64,000 bases of DNA from Phycisphaerae bacterium (GTDB taxonomy: Bacteria; Planctomycetota; Phycisphaerae; Phycisphaerales; Phycisphaeraceae): NCBI GenBank assembly GCA_030425705.1, contig JAUHZU010000002.1, positions 434,001-498,000 of the forward strand. Reading direction: 5' to 3'. The notes under the pieces were generated by a model, which worked only from the letters and a program-made list of their open reading frames with translations, was not told where the DNA came from and did no database searches. Of the stretch, positions 8,593 to 16,374 are shown in pieces (position 1 is the stretch's first letter; each line of letters starts with the position of its first letter). Position numbers and translations under genes: made by a program.

Positions 8593-9165
8593 ATGCCCGA
8601 GCCCGCGCCGTTCAATGTGCCCGTCGAGCCCGCCCCGCTGCCCTACCGCATCGCGGCGCTGTGCTTCCTGTTCGATGCGCAGGGGCGGACGCTGCTGCTG
8701 CACCGGGCCAAGCCGCCGAACCTGGACCTGTACTCGCCGATCGGCGGGAAGCTGGAGCAGGCCGTGGGCGAGAGCCCGACCCGGTGCGCCCAGCGGGAGA
8801 TCCAGGAGGAGGCCGGGCTGGACGTCGCGATCGAGGACCTGCACCTGACGGGGATCGTGTCGGAGCGGGCGTTCGAGGGCAAGGGGCACTGGCTGATGTT
8901 CCTGTACGAGGTGACCCGGCCGGTCGAGCTGCCGCCGGAGGCGATGGTGATGGACGAGGGCCGGCTGGAGTGGCACGACCCGTCGGCGATCGAGGGGTTG
9001 GCGATCCCCGACTCGGACCGGGAGGTGATCTGGCCGCTGTTCTGGAAGCACCGGGGCGGGTTCTTCGCGGCGCACCTGGACTGTTCGGTGAGCCCGTTCA
9101 CTTGGCGGGTGGAGCAGTCGCACCCCTCGGTCGTGGCACCTTCGCCGGGCGACGGGGGGCGGTGA
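8593..9165 (+). CDS. Nudix hydrolase
   Basis: A 190-aa Nudix pyrophosphohydrolase that cleaves a nucleoside-diphosphate-linked substrate. The Nudix box is visible as GGKLEQAVGESPTR followed by QREIQEEAGLD; the spacing between the first Gly and Glu is two residues longer than the canonical GX5E, while the metal-binding REXXEE part is intact. The C-terminal half (FWKHRGGFFAAHLDC) is shared with MutT-like members. The stop TGA overlaps the ATG of the following AraC-type gene (TGATG), so the two are translationally coupled. Substrate unknown. Confidence 0.85.
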   Translation: MPEPAPFNVPVEPAPLPYRIAALCFLFDAQGRTLLLHRAKPPNLDLYSPIGGKLEQAVGESPTRCAQREIQEEAGLDVAIEDLHLTGIVSERAFEGKGHWLMFLYEVTRPVELPPEAMVMDEGRLEWHDPSAIEGLAIPDSDREVIWPLFWKHRGGFFAAHLDCSVSPFTWRVEQSHPSVVAPSPGDGGR

Positions 9166-9962
9166 TGCCGCGGTCCGCCGAGATGCCGAGCCGGGGTTGG
9201 CCCGACGGGTCGGGCGGTGTGTCGGCGGCGCGTCGGGAAGCGGGTATCGCGCTGGGGGTCGAGCTCGGGCTGTGCACGGTTCTGGCGACGCCCGCCGGCC
9301 GGGTGGTGCAGGCGACGCCGGGCAGCGCGGCGCTCCTGGGGGTCGATGACGGATCGGTGCAGGACGTGGTGGACGACGTGCTCGCGGTCGCGGCGCAGCG
9401 TTGGCCGGGCGCGGCCGGCCAGGTTGCGCGGGACATGTTCCTGCCGACCGGCCCCGGGGGTGGGGACGGGGGCGTGGTGTGGGCCCGGCTGACGCGCTGG
9501 GCCTCGGCCGACTTGGCCCGGCCCGGCGCGGTGAGTATCGAGATCCGCCGGCCACGCGTGTTTACCCCGCCCGGCGTGGCGCTGGTGGATGACCCGCGGG
9601 TCGCCCGGGCGCTGGGCATCCTCGCCGATGAGTTCGCCGACCCCCCCGGGCTGCACGCCCTGGCGGAGCGCTGTGGGGTCAGCGCGTTCCACTTCCACCG
9701 CCGGTTCGTCGCGGCGGTCGGGCTCAGCCCCAAGCGCCTGACGCTGCGGATCCAGATGGTCCACGCCCGGCACCGGCTGCGGACGACCCGCGCCCCGATC
9801 GCCGAGGTCGCGGCCGGCTGCGGGTTCGTTCAGCAGGGGCACTTCAGCACGACATTCCGCCGCCTGGTCGGCCTCACCCCGCGCCAATACCGCCAGGGGA
9901 TGGACCCGCCGACCCCCGTCCGGCCCGATAAACACGGGCGGTCCGCCCCCGCGTCGGCGTAG
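9165..9962 (+). CDS. AraC-family transcriptional regulator
   Basis: DNA-binding regulator of 265 aa. The C-terminal 100 residues hold the two helix-turn-helix motifs of the AraC/XylS family: LHALAERCGVSAFHFHRRF, then IAEVAAGCGFVQQGHFSTTF, closing with RRLVGLTPRQYR. The N-terminal ~150 residues are not a classical cupin; LCTVLATPAGRVVQATPGSA suggests a small sensory or PAS-like fold, unproven. It starts one base before the Nudix stop codon ends, so both products are probably made together; the regulator may respond to the Nudix substrate or product. Confidence 0.85.
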   Translation: MPRSAEMPSRGWPDGSGGVSAARREAGIALGVELGLCTVLATPAGRVVQATPGSAALLGVDDGSVQDVVDDVLAVAAQRWPGAAGQVARDMFLPTGPGGGDGGVVWARLTRWASADLARPGAVSIEIRRPRVFTPPGVALVDDPRVARALGILADEFADPPGLHALAERCGVSAFHFHRRFVAAVGLSPKRLTLRIQMVHARHRLRTTRAPIAEVAAGCGFVQQGHFSTTFRRLVGLTPRQYRQGMDPPTPVRPDKHGRSAPASA

Positions 9963-9982
9963 CCCCAACCGCCTGTGGCGGG

Positions 9983-9988
9983 TACACT
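9983..9988 (+). promoter_or_regulatory. -10 element TACACT upstream of lipoprotein gene
   Basis: TACACT lies 83 nt before the ATG at 10072, giving a leader of about 75 nt. This gene, unlike leaderless neighbours, has a Shine-Dalgarno sequence (AAGGAAG). Confidence 0.45.
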
Positions 9989-10071
9989 TGATAGAGCCCG
10001 CTGACGGGCCGATGTATCTCCGGGGCATGCCGCCCCCTGCTGACCCCCTCCTGATGACACAAGGAAGCGCG

Positions 10072-10632
10072 ATGACCCGTCTGATGAGCACCCTCGCCCT
10101 CGCCCTGCTGTTCGTCGCCACGACCGGCTGCGCCAGCTACTCCGAAGACCGCGCGGTCTACCACTCGACCTACATGTCGCCCAAGACCGTCCACGTCACC
10201 GATGTGATCAGCGGCGAGGCCGTCTGGACCTACGACGTGCCCCCGGGCCACATCCTCATGGTCGAGTTCGATGTCGGCTCGGGCAACCTCGAGTCCATCC
10301 GCCAGGAACGCGGCTACCCCACCCGCATGGAGTGGGCCCTGTACCCCGAGAACGCCGGCCGGTCCCTGCTCCGCAAGAACCACTTCCGCGGCAGCTTCGT
10401 CGAAAATGGCGAGCAGCCCCTCCAGGGCCGGCCCGTCCGCCTGGGCTTCACGATCGGCCAGCCGATCGACCCGACGACCAGCGTCGCCCCCCGCCCCCGC
10501 ACGATCGAGGAGATCGAGCGCGATATCAACGAATCCGACGACCTGCCCGAGCCGGACGAGGTCGAAGAAGGGGCCGAGGACGCGGCCGACGCGGTGGAAG
10601 CCCCCGTTGAAGAAGAGATGGGCGAAGAGTAA
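10072..10632 (+). CDS. Lipoprotein of unknown function
   Basis: 186-aa lipoprotein: signal TRLMSTLALALLFVATTGC with the lipobox cysteine near residue 20. The mature part contains a beta-rich stretch (AVWTYDVPPGHILMVEFDVG) and the tail beyond residue 150 is highly acidic (runs of Glu and Asp), perhaps a calcium- or surface-binding tail. The ATG follows AAGGAAG by 5 nt, which decides the start over longer in-frame options. A strong hairpin terminator follows 30 nt after the stop. No family recognised. Confidence 0.75.
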   Translation: MTRLMSTLALALLFVATTGCASYSEDRAVYHSTYMSPKTVHVTDVISGEAVWTYDVPPGHILMVEFDVGSGNLESIRQERGYPTRMEWALYPENAGRSLLRKNHFRGSFVENGEQPLQGRPVRLGFTIGQPIDPTTSVAPRPRTIEEIERDINESDDLPEPDEVEEGAEDAADAVEAPVEEEMGEE

Positions 10633-10662
10633 GCCGGCCCTGCAAAACCCCGCTGTCCTACA

Positions 10663-10687
10663 AGCCCGCGCCCCTGCGCGGGTTTTT
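10663..10687 (+). terminator. Rho-independent terminator
   Basis: CCCGCG (10665-10670) pairs with CGCGGG (10677-10682), followed by TTTTT. Confidence 0.8.
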
Positions 10688-10717
10688 CTGTGTGAGGACC
10701 GTTGCGCTGGGTTGGGC

Positions 10718-11191
10718 CTAGTCGCCTTTCAGGCCGGCGTTCATGGCTTCGTAGACCTCGTACCCGCCGGGGACCATGCCGAGCTTGCGGTAGGTCTGCT
10801 GGGCGGGGGTGTTGTCTTTCTCGACGTACAGCCGGTAGCCGATGACGCCGCCGCTGGCCTCGCCCGCCTGCCGGATAGCGTCGTAGATCATGCCGAAGAC
10901 GCCTCGACGGCGGTGCTCGGGGTGGATGTAGACGCTCTGCAGCCACCACAGCACGCCGTTGCGCCAGTCGCTCCACTCGTAGGTCACCATCGCGCAGCCG
11001 ACTACGCCGTGCTCGGGGTGCTCGGCGACGAAGTACCGCCCGTGGCTGGGCTCATCGAACACCCGCTGGACGCCGGCGGTGAGCGTGGGCAGGTCCAGCG
11101 TCTTGGACTCGGTCTCCAGCGCCATCGCCGCGTTGTAGCGGGCGATCACGTCACGGTCGGCGGCCACGGCGGGGCGGGTGGTGTAGGGCAT
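10718..11191 (-). CDS. GNAT-family N-acetyltransferase
   Basis: 157-aa acetyl-CoA-dependent acetyltransferase. The fold signature is clear: RPAVAADRDVIARYNAAM at the start, LQSVYIHPEHRRRGVFGMIY as the acetyl-CoA binding motif A (R/Q-x-x-G-x-G/A form is RRRGVFG), and YRLYVEKDNTPAQQTYRKLGM as motif B. Substrate unknown (small molecule or protein amine). ATG 11191 is preceded on this strand by a pyrimidine-rich stretch with no Shine-Dalgarno. It is convergent with the lipoprotein gene whose terminator lies just beyond its 3' end. Confidence 0.85.
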   Translation of the reverse strand: MPYTTRPAVAADRDVIARYNAAMALETESKTLDLPTLTAGVQRVFDEPSHGRYFVAEHPEHGVVGCAMVTYEWSDWRNGVLWWLQSVYIHPEHRRRGVFGMIYDAIRQAGEASGGVIGYRLYVEKDNTPAQQTYRKLGMVPGGYEVYEAMNAGLKGD

Positions 11192-11366
11192 GTGTGGAGG
11201 GGTGAGGGATGAGTAGTGAGGGGAGAGGGGCTGGACGCTGGGGCGGTCCCCGGTGTCCGCGTCGCGATGCGACACCGGGGGCTGTCGTATGGATGCGCAC
11301 CGGCACGGCGAGCTCGGCCGACATTCACACCCAGCGGGGGCGACGAATGCGGGATTCGCAATCCGC

Positions 11367-11372
11367 TACACT
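11367..11372 (+). promoter_or_regulatory. -10 element TACACT, 6 nt before ATG (leaderless start)
   Basis: CGCTACACT then GCCGCC and the ATG at 11379; same geometry as at 3699 and 14097. Confidence 0.6.
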
Positions 11373-11378
11373 GCCGCC

Positions 11379-12056
11379 ATGAACAGGGGCATCTTAGCGT
11401 CGCTGCTCGCGTTGGCGTGGCTCGGGGTCGGAGCGATGGGCTGTGCCGCCGGGCCGGAGGGTGCGGCCTCGGCGGATACAGAACCGACCGACACCCACTC
11501 CTCGGCCGAGCCCGTGACCGGGAGCGACGCCGACGCGTCGCCCGTGGTCCGCTACCTGTCCGCCGACGATTACGACGACGTGTTCGACGCCGCCGTGCGC
11601 GAGCTGCGCGACGCGGGCTACCGCATCGCCCGCAACGACCGGCGGTTCGGTGTCATCACGACCTACCCCAAAGAGTCGCCGACGTTCTTGGAGCCGTGGG
11701 TCGGCGACAACACGGCCGACGGGCTGGCGCTGCGTTCGACGCTGAACCACCTCCGGCGGGTGGTGGAGGTGACGTTCGCCCCGGCCGACCTGACGCGCGT
11801 CCATGACGGGCCGGACTACGCCGTGACCGTCACCGTCGCGCTCCAACGGCTGCAGCAGCCCAACCGCTACCTCACGCACAGCGCCCGCGGCACGATCGCC
11901 GCGAGCTACCGCGACACGCCCGCCCACCTCGCGCAGCGCGGCATCCCCGCGGTTTATTGGGAGCCGGCCGGCGAAGACCCGCACCTCGCTTCGCTGCTCC
12001 TCCAGGCGATCGGCGAACGCGGCGCGGCCACACAGGCCCAGCGCGAGACCGACTAA
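11379..12056 (+). CDS. Lipoprotein of unknown function
   Basis: 225-aa lipoprotein with signal ILASLLALAWLGVGAMGC (cysteine near residue 22), then an Ala/Ser/Thr-rich linker and a folded part beginning YLSADDYDDVFDAAVRELRDAGYRIARNDRRFGVITT. That motif, followed later by VEVTFAPADLTR and VTVALQRLQQPN, is typical of small secreted planctomycete lipoproteins of unknown role that look like a Bam/Lpt-type alpha-beta adaptor fold; this is only a resemblance. Transcribed alone, with a leaderless-type promoter. Confidence 0.75.
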   Translation: MNRGILASLLALAWLGVGAMGCAAGPEGAASADTEPTDTHSSAEPVTGSDADASPVVRYLSADDYDDVFDAAVRELRDAGYRIARNDRRFGVITTYPKESPTFLEPWVGDNTADGLALRSTLNHLRRVVEVTFAPADLTRVHDGPDYAVTVTVALQRLQQPNRYLTHSARGTIAASYRDTPAHLAQRGIPAVYWEPAGEDPHLASLLLQAIGERGAATQAQRETD

Positions 12057-12138
12057 GCCCCCGCGCCAGTCTCTCGGACTCACGACCTCGATCCTCGCAC
12101 CTCTACCCTCACCCCACCCCTCACCCCTCAACCTCCCC

Positions 12139-14085
12139 ATGACCACCACCGCCGCCCCCGCGACCTTCCCGATCGACCTCGCCAGCTACCAGACCGTCGC
12201 GCTCGACCCCGCGGTGCCGACGCTCACCGACGCGCAGCGCGAGGCGCTTACGCACAACGTGCAGCTCTGCCGCGACGCGATCGTGTTCTTCACGGCCTAT
12301 GCCGGGGCACGCGGGCTGTCCGGGCACTCCGGCGGGCCGTTCGATACGGTGCCCGAGTTTGTGATCCTCCGCGGGTTCATCGAGCACAGCCGGCAGGGCG
12401 GCTCGCCCAAGGTCATGCCGATCATGTGGGACGAGGCCGGCCACCGCGTCGCGACGCAGTACCTCCAGGCCGTGCTCGAGGGCGAGCTGCCGACCGAGAA
12501 ACTGTTCCAGTACCGCGCGTTCGACGAGCACCTGCCCGGCCACCCCGAACGCGGGTACACGCCCGGCGTGAAGTTCTCCTCGGGCCGGCTCGGGCACATG
12601 TGGCCATACATCAACGGTGTGGCGATGGCGCACTCCGACGAGGTGGTGTTCATGCTCGGGTCCGACGGCAGCCAGCAGGAGGGCAACGACGCCGAGGCCG
12701 CCCGCCTCGCCGTCGCCCAGGGGCTCAACATCAAGCTGCTCATCGACGACAACAACGTCACGATTGCCGGCCACCCCGACGACTACCTGCCCGGCTACTC
12801 CGTCGCCAAGACCCTCGAAGGCCACGGCCTGGACGTGTCCATCGGCAACGGCGAAGACCTCGATGCGCTCTACAAGCGCATGTGCACCGCGCTGCAGGTC
12901 GATGGGCCCGTCGCGCTCATCAACAAGCGCCCCATGGCGCCCGGCGTGCCCGGTGTCGAGGGCTCGACCCACGGCCACGACGTCTTCAAGCCCGACGCCG
13001 CCATCGCCTACCTCCAGCAGCGCGGCCACGACCAGGCCATCGAGCTGATCCGCAACGCGCCCAAGGTCGACAGCCGGCCCAAGTATGTCGGGTCGTCCGA
13101 CGAGGTCGAGGCGAACCGCTCGCGGTTCGGCACCGTCATGGTCGAGGTGCTCGGCGCGATGGACCCCGAGGAACGCCGACGCACCGTCCGCGTGTTCGAC
13201 TGCGACCTGGAAGGGTCCACCGGCATCAACGCGATCCATGACGCGTTCCCCGACATCTTCGTCCGGGCCGGCATCATGGAACGCGGCAACTACTCCGCCG
13301 CCGCGGGCTTCGGCTTCGACGACGACAAGCAGGGCGTCTTCGCCACCTTCAGCGCGTTCCTGGAGATGTGCATCTCCGAGATCACGATGGCCCGGCTGAA
13401 CCAGTCCAACGTGCTGGCGCACTTCAGCCACGCCGGCATCGACGACATGGCCGACAACACCTGCCACTTCGGCATCAACAACCTCTTCGCCGACGGCGGG
13501 GTCAACAGCCACGACGGCACGCCCGACAACACCCGGCTCTACTTCCCCGGCGACCCGGCCCAGTTCCGCGCCTGTGTCAAGCGTGTCTTCCACGACAAGG
13601 GGCTCCGCTTTATCTTCTCCAACCGCTCCAAGACCCCCTACCTCCTCAAGGAAGACGGCAGCCGGTTCTACGGCGACGACCACACCTTCGAGCCGGGCAA
13701 GGACGACGTCATCCGCGACGCGGCCAGCGGCGGCTACGTCGTGTCGTTCGGGTCGACGTGCTACCGGGCGCTCGCCGCGGTCGACACGCTCCGGGGTGAG
13801 GGCGTGAAGGTCGGGCTGGTGAACAAGGCGACGCTGAACACCGAGGACGACGCGGTGATGCAGCGGCTCGCGGCCGCGCCGTTCGTGCTCGTCGCCGAGG
13901 AGTTCAATATCAAGACCGGCCTGGGCGCACGCTTCGGCAGCCAGCTCCTGCGCCGCGGGTTCGCCGGGCGGTACAACCACGTCGGCGTGCATCAGGAAGG
14001 CACCGGCGGGCTCTGGCGGCAGATGGGATCGCAGGGCCTCGACCCCGACGGCATCGCGCAGGCGGTCCGCGGGCTCCTCGCGTGA
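12139..14085 (+). CDS. tkt: Transketolase
   Basis: Thiamine-diphosphate enzyme that transfers two-carbon ketol units in the pentose phosphate pathway. 648 aa, the usual length. The N-terminal TPP domain has the metal-site motif GSDGSQQEGNDAEAARLA and LLIDDNNVTIAGHP; the pyrimidine-binding domain includes RAGIMERGNYSAAAGFG; the C-terminal domain has SFGSTCYRALAAVDTLRGEGVKVGLVN. The first 60 residues differ from E. coli TktA, as in other planctomycete and archaeal-like forms, so a related 2-ketose enzyme is possible. The ATG at 12139 follows a pyrimidine-rich tract (CCCCTC repeats) instead of a Shine-Dalgarno sequence. Confidence 0.85.
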   Translation: MTTTAAPATFPIDLASYQTVALDPAVPTLTDAQREALTHNVQLCRDAIVFFTAYAGARGLSGHSGGPFDTVPEFVILRGFIEHSRQGGSPKVMPIMWDEAGHRVATQYLQAVLEGELPTEKLFQYRAFDEHLPGHPERGYTPGVKFSSGRLGHMWPYINGVAMAHSDEVVFMLGSDGSQQEGNDAEAARLAVAQGLNIKLLIDDNNVTIAGHPDDYLPGYSVAKTLEGHGLDVSIGNGEDLDALYKRMCTALQVDGPVALINKRPMAPGVPGVEGSTHGHDVFKPDAAIAYLQQRGHDQAIELIRNAPKVDSRPKYVGSSDEVEANRSRFGTVMVEVLGAMDPEERRRTVRVFDCDLEGSTGINAIHDAFPDIFVRAGIMERGNYSAAAGFGFDDDKQGVFATFSAFLEMCISEITMARLNQSNVLAHFSHAGIDDMADNTCHFGINNLFADGGVNSHDGTPDNTRLYFPGDPAQFRACVKRVFHDKGLRFIFSNRSKTPYLLKEDGSRFYGDDHTFEPGKDDVIRDAASGGYVVSFGSTCYRALAAVDTLRGEGVKVGLVNKATLNTEDDAVMQRLAAAPFVLVAEEFNIKTGLGARFGSQLLRRGFAGRYNHVGVHQEGTGGLWRQMGSQGLDPDGIAQAVRGLLA

Positions 14086-14096
14086 GCCGCACCGGC

Positions 14097-14102
14097 TACA
14101 CT
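14097..14102 (+). promoter_or_regulatory. -10 element TACACT, 6 nt before ATG (leaderless start)
   Basis: GGCTACACT, then GCCGGT and the ATG at 14109, only 12 nt downstream of the tkt stop codon. It suggests mqnD can be transcribed independently of tkt. Confidence 0.6.
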
Positions 14103-14108
14103 GCCGGT

Positions 14109-15044
14109 ATGACCACCACCCCCACCTCTGCCGGCACGACGACGCTCCGCATCGGGCACAGCCCCGACCCCGACGACGCGTTCATGTGGTACCCGCTCGC
14201 CAACTTTGTCGGGCCCGACGGCCACCGCTACACGCCGAAGATCGACACGCGTGGCTACGAGTTTGTCCACGTGCTCGAAGACATCCAGTCGCTCAACGTC
14301 CGCAGCGCGAAGGCGGAGCTGGAGATCACCGCGATCTCCATCCACCAGTACCCCTACGTCGCCAAGGACTACGCGCTCACGAGCTGCGGCTCGTCGATGG
14401 GCGACGGCTACGGCCCCATGATCGTCGCGCCCCAGGCCATGAACATCGCGGACCTCAAAGGCAAACGCATCGCGATCCCCGGCGAGCGCACGACGGCCTG
14501 GCTCGCGTTCCAGCTCCTGCTCCAAGAACACGGGCTGACGAAAGACGACATCACCTACGACAACGTGATGTTCGACGACATCATCCCCAAGGTCGTCGCC
14601 GGGCAGTACGACGCCGGGCTCATCATCCACGAGGGGCAGATCACCTACCAGAACCAGGGGCTCAAGTTGGTGGTCGAGCTGGGCCAGTGGTGGACCGAGT
14701 CGCGCGGGTTGCCGCTCCCGCTGGGTGGCAACTGCATCCGGCGGGACGTGGGCGGCGGCGACCCGACCGCGATCGCCGAGGTCTGCCGCATCCTGCTGGA
14801 CTCGATCGAGTACGCGCTCAACCACCGCGAGGAGGCGGTGCGGTTCGCGCTCAACTGGGCGCGGGACATGGGCAGCGACCTGGCCGACGAGTTTGTCGGG
14901 ATGTACGTCAACGACTGGACGCTGGACTACGGCCAGCGCGGCCGCGACGCGGTGAACCGGCTGCTGACCGAGGGCGCGGCGGCGGGGCTGGTGCCCGCAC
15001 TCCCCACGGACGACGCCCGTGTCGATTTCGTCGACCCGGCGTAA
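14109..15044 (+). CDS. mqnD: 1,4-dihydroxy-6-naphthoate synthase
   Basis: Acts in the futalosine pathway of menaquinone biosynthesis, converting cyclic dehypoxanthine futalosine to 1,4-dihydroxy-6-naphthoate. 311 aa with a periplasmic-binding-protein-like fold. The hallmark IGHSPDPDDAFMWYPLA is at the N-terminus, followed by EFVHVLEDIQSLNVRSAK and EITAISIHQYPYVAKDYAL, and LPLPLGGNCIRRD near residue 200. There is no signal peptide, consistent with an enzyme and not a transporter subunit. The presence of mqnD implies that the organism makes menaquinone by the futalosine route; mqnA, B and C are not in the window. Confidence 0.9.
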   Translation: MTTTPTSAGTTTLRIGHSPDPDDAFMWYPLANFVGPDGHRYTPKIDTRGYEFVHVLEDIQSLNVRSAKAELEITAISIHQYPYVAKDYALTSCGSSMGDGYGPMIVAPQAMNIADLKGKRIAIPGERTTAWLAFQLLLQEHGLTKDDITYDNVMFDDIIPKVVAGQYDAGLIIHEGQITYQNQGLKLVVELGQWWTESRGLPLPLGGNCIRRDVGGGDPTAIAEVCRILLDSIEYALNHREEAVRFALNWARDMGSDLADEFVGMYVNDWTLDYGQRGRDAVNRLLTEGAAAGLVPALPTDDARVDFVDPA

Positions 15045-15061
15045 GGCAAGCGGTCCCCCGG

Positions 15062-15370
15062 ATGCAAACCATGACGTGGTGGCTGCTGTTCCTCGCCGGG
15101 TCGATGCTGGCGATGAGTATGGCTGCGCTGGGGCTGTACGCCTGGGACAAACGGCGGGCGGCCCGCGGCGGCTGGCGCGTGCCCGAACGCCGGCTGCACA
15201 CGGCCGCGCTGCTCGGCGGCTGGCCGGGCGCGCTCCTCGGGCAGCGGTGGCTCCGGCACAAGACGGTGAAGCGCCGGTTCCGCGTCGTGTTCTGGCTGAC
15301 CGTGCTGCTGCACACCGCCCTGGCGCTCGCCGGGACGTACATCGCCTGGCGCGTCACGACGCCCGGTTGA
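15062..15370 (+). CDS. DUF1294 small membrane protein
   Basis: 102-aa inner-membrane protein with two or three hydrophobic segments (LLFLAGSMLAMSMAALGLYAW near the start and VVFWLTVLLHTALALAGTYIAW at the end). Between them lies the DUF1294 signature DKRRAARGGWRVPERRLH followed by GGWPGALLGQRWLRHKTVK. Function unknown; in some bacteria the domain is fused to cold-shock domains. Starts 17 nt after mqnD, probably co-transcribed. Convergent with an enoyl-CoA hydratase gene. Confidence 0.85.
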   Translation: MQTMTWWLLFLAGSMLAMSMAALGLYAWDKRRAARGGWRVPERRLHTAALLGGWPGALLGQRWLRHKTVKRRFRVVFWLTVLLHTALALAGTYIAWRVTTPG

Positions 15371-15391
15371 AGTCGTACTAGCCCGAGTCCG

Positions 15392-16240
15392 CTACTTCTT
15401 CTTGCGTTTATCAAAAAACGCGCCGATCAGGGCCCGGCCCTCGTCGGTGTTGCGCAGGGCAACGAGGTGCCGGCGTTCCGCGTCGAGCCCGGCCTGCGGG
15501 CCGTCGAGCAGGCCGAGCTTGAGCGTGTCGAGCATCGCCCCGGCGGCGCGCTGCTTCATGGAGTCGAACTCGGTGAGTCGGCCGCGCTGCGCTTCGAGGA
15601 GCGCGGCGCTGTCGCCGAGGTCGGCGGGCGGCTTGGGCTTGATCCGCGCGGCCGCGTCATCCATGGCGTCTTCTTTCACGACGGCGTCGACCAGCCCGAC
15701 CGCAAGCGCTTCGTCCGGGGTGATCGCGCGGCCCTCGAAGAGCAGCGGCAGCGCCTGGCCTACGCCGGTGCAGCGCGGCAGGCGCACCGTCCCGCCCCAG
15801 CCCGGCAGGATGCCGAGGTTGATCTCCGGCAGGCCGATCACCGCGCGGTCCCCCGCCGCCGCGACGCGCGCATCGCACGCCAGCGCCACCTCGAGCCCGC
15901 CCCCCAGCGCCGCCCCGCCGATCAGCGCGACCGTCGTCATCGGCAGCGCCGCGACGCGGTCCAGCAGGTCCTGGCCCTGCTTCAGCACCGCGTCCAGCTC
16001 GGCGTCCGACGCGTCGCGGATGACCTTCAGGTCCGCCCCGGCGATGAACGTGCCCGGCTTGCCGGAGACGAACCGCACCTGCGTCGGTGTCTCGGGCAGC
16101 GCCTCGATCGCGTCCAGGGCGCGCGACACCGCGTCGAACACCGCCTGCCGCAGCACGTTCACGGGCCGGCCCGGCTCATCGAAAACGACCGAGACGGACC
16201 CGTCGTCGTTCCGCCGGTGGTACACAAGATCAGGGCTCAT
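15392..16240 (-). CDS. Enoyl-CoA hydratase/isomerase family protein
   Basis: 282-aa crotonase-fold enzyme acting on acyl-CoA. The oxyanion-hole and CoA-binding regions are visible: GTFIAGADLKVIRDAS and LIGGAALGGGLEVALACDARVAA, then INLGILPGWGGTVRLPR, which resembles the hydratase half of FadB/FadJ. The two catalytic glutamate positions appear present (GLEVAL; PEINLGI). The ATG at 16240 follows GGAGG by 6 nt; an upstream ATG at 16270 would lack this. The last residues are a lysine-rich tail. Divergent from the carboxyltransferase gene, so it may belong to the same catabolic region. Confidence 0.85.
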   Translation of the reverse strand: MSPDLVYHRRNDDGSVSVVFDEPGRPVNVLRQAVFDAVSRALDAIEALPETPTQVRFVSGKPGTFIAGADLKVIRDASDAELDAVLKQGQDLLDRVAALPMTTVALIGGAALGGGLEVALACDARVAAAGDRAVIGLPEINLGILPGWGGTVRLPRCTGVGQALPLLFEGRAITPDEALAVGLVDAVVKEDAMDDAAARIKPKPPADLGDSAALLEAQRGRLTEFDSMKQRAAGAMLDTLKLGLLDGPQAGLDAERRHLVALRNTDEGRALIGAFFDKRKKK

Positions 16241-16291
16241 CGCGGCCTCCAGATTCCGGGCAGGAAACACACCCCGTTACGGGATTTCCGC

Positions 16292-16361
16292 TATCGTAAT
16301 GCAATCCCCCCGTCGGGCGTGCGGGGGGATGCCCACCCCCGGGCCGAGGCCCGGCACGCCC
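16292..16361 (+). ncRNA. Structured 5' leader (possible pseudoknot) of carboxyltransferase mRNA
   Basis: A TATCGT -10 element at 16292-16297 would start the transcript near 16304. The first 60 nt then fold as ATCCCCCC/GGGGGGAT (16304-16311 with 16323-16330), whose loop GGGCGTGC (16315-16322) is exactly complementary to GCACGCCC (16354-16361), enclosing a third hairpin CCGGGCC-GA-GGCCCGG (16339-16354). The first two helices can coexist as an H-type pseudoknot. I do not recognise it as a known riboswitch. Confidence 0.45.
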
Positions 16362-16374
16362 CAGAAAACCAGTC

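Noticed and set aside
9988-10071. N-terminal extension of the lipoprotein at 10072
   Set aside because: The ATG at 10072 has a good Shine-Dalgarno and begins a signal peptide; the upstream residues would bury it.
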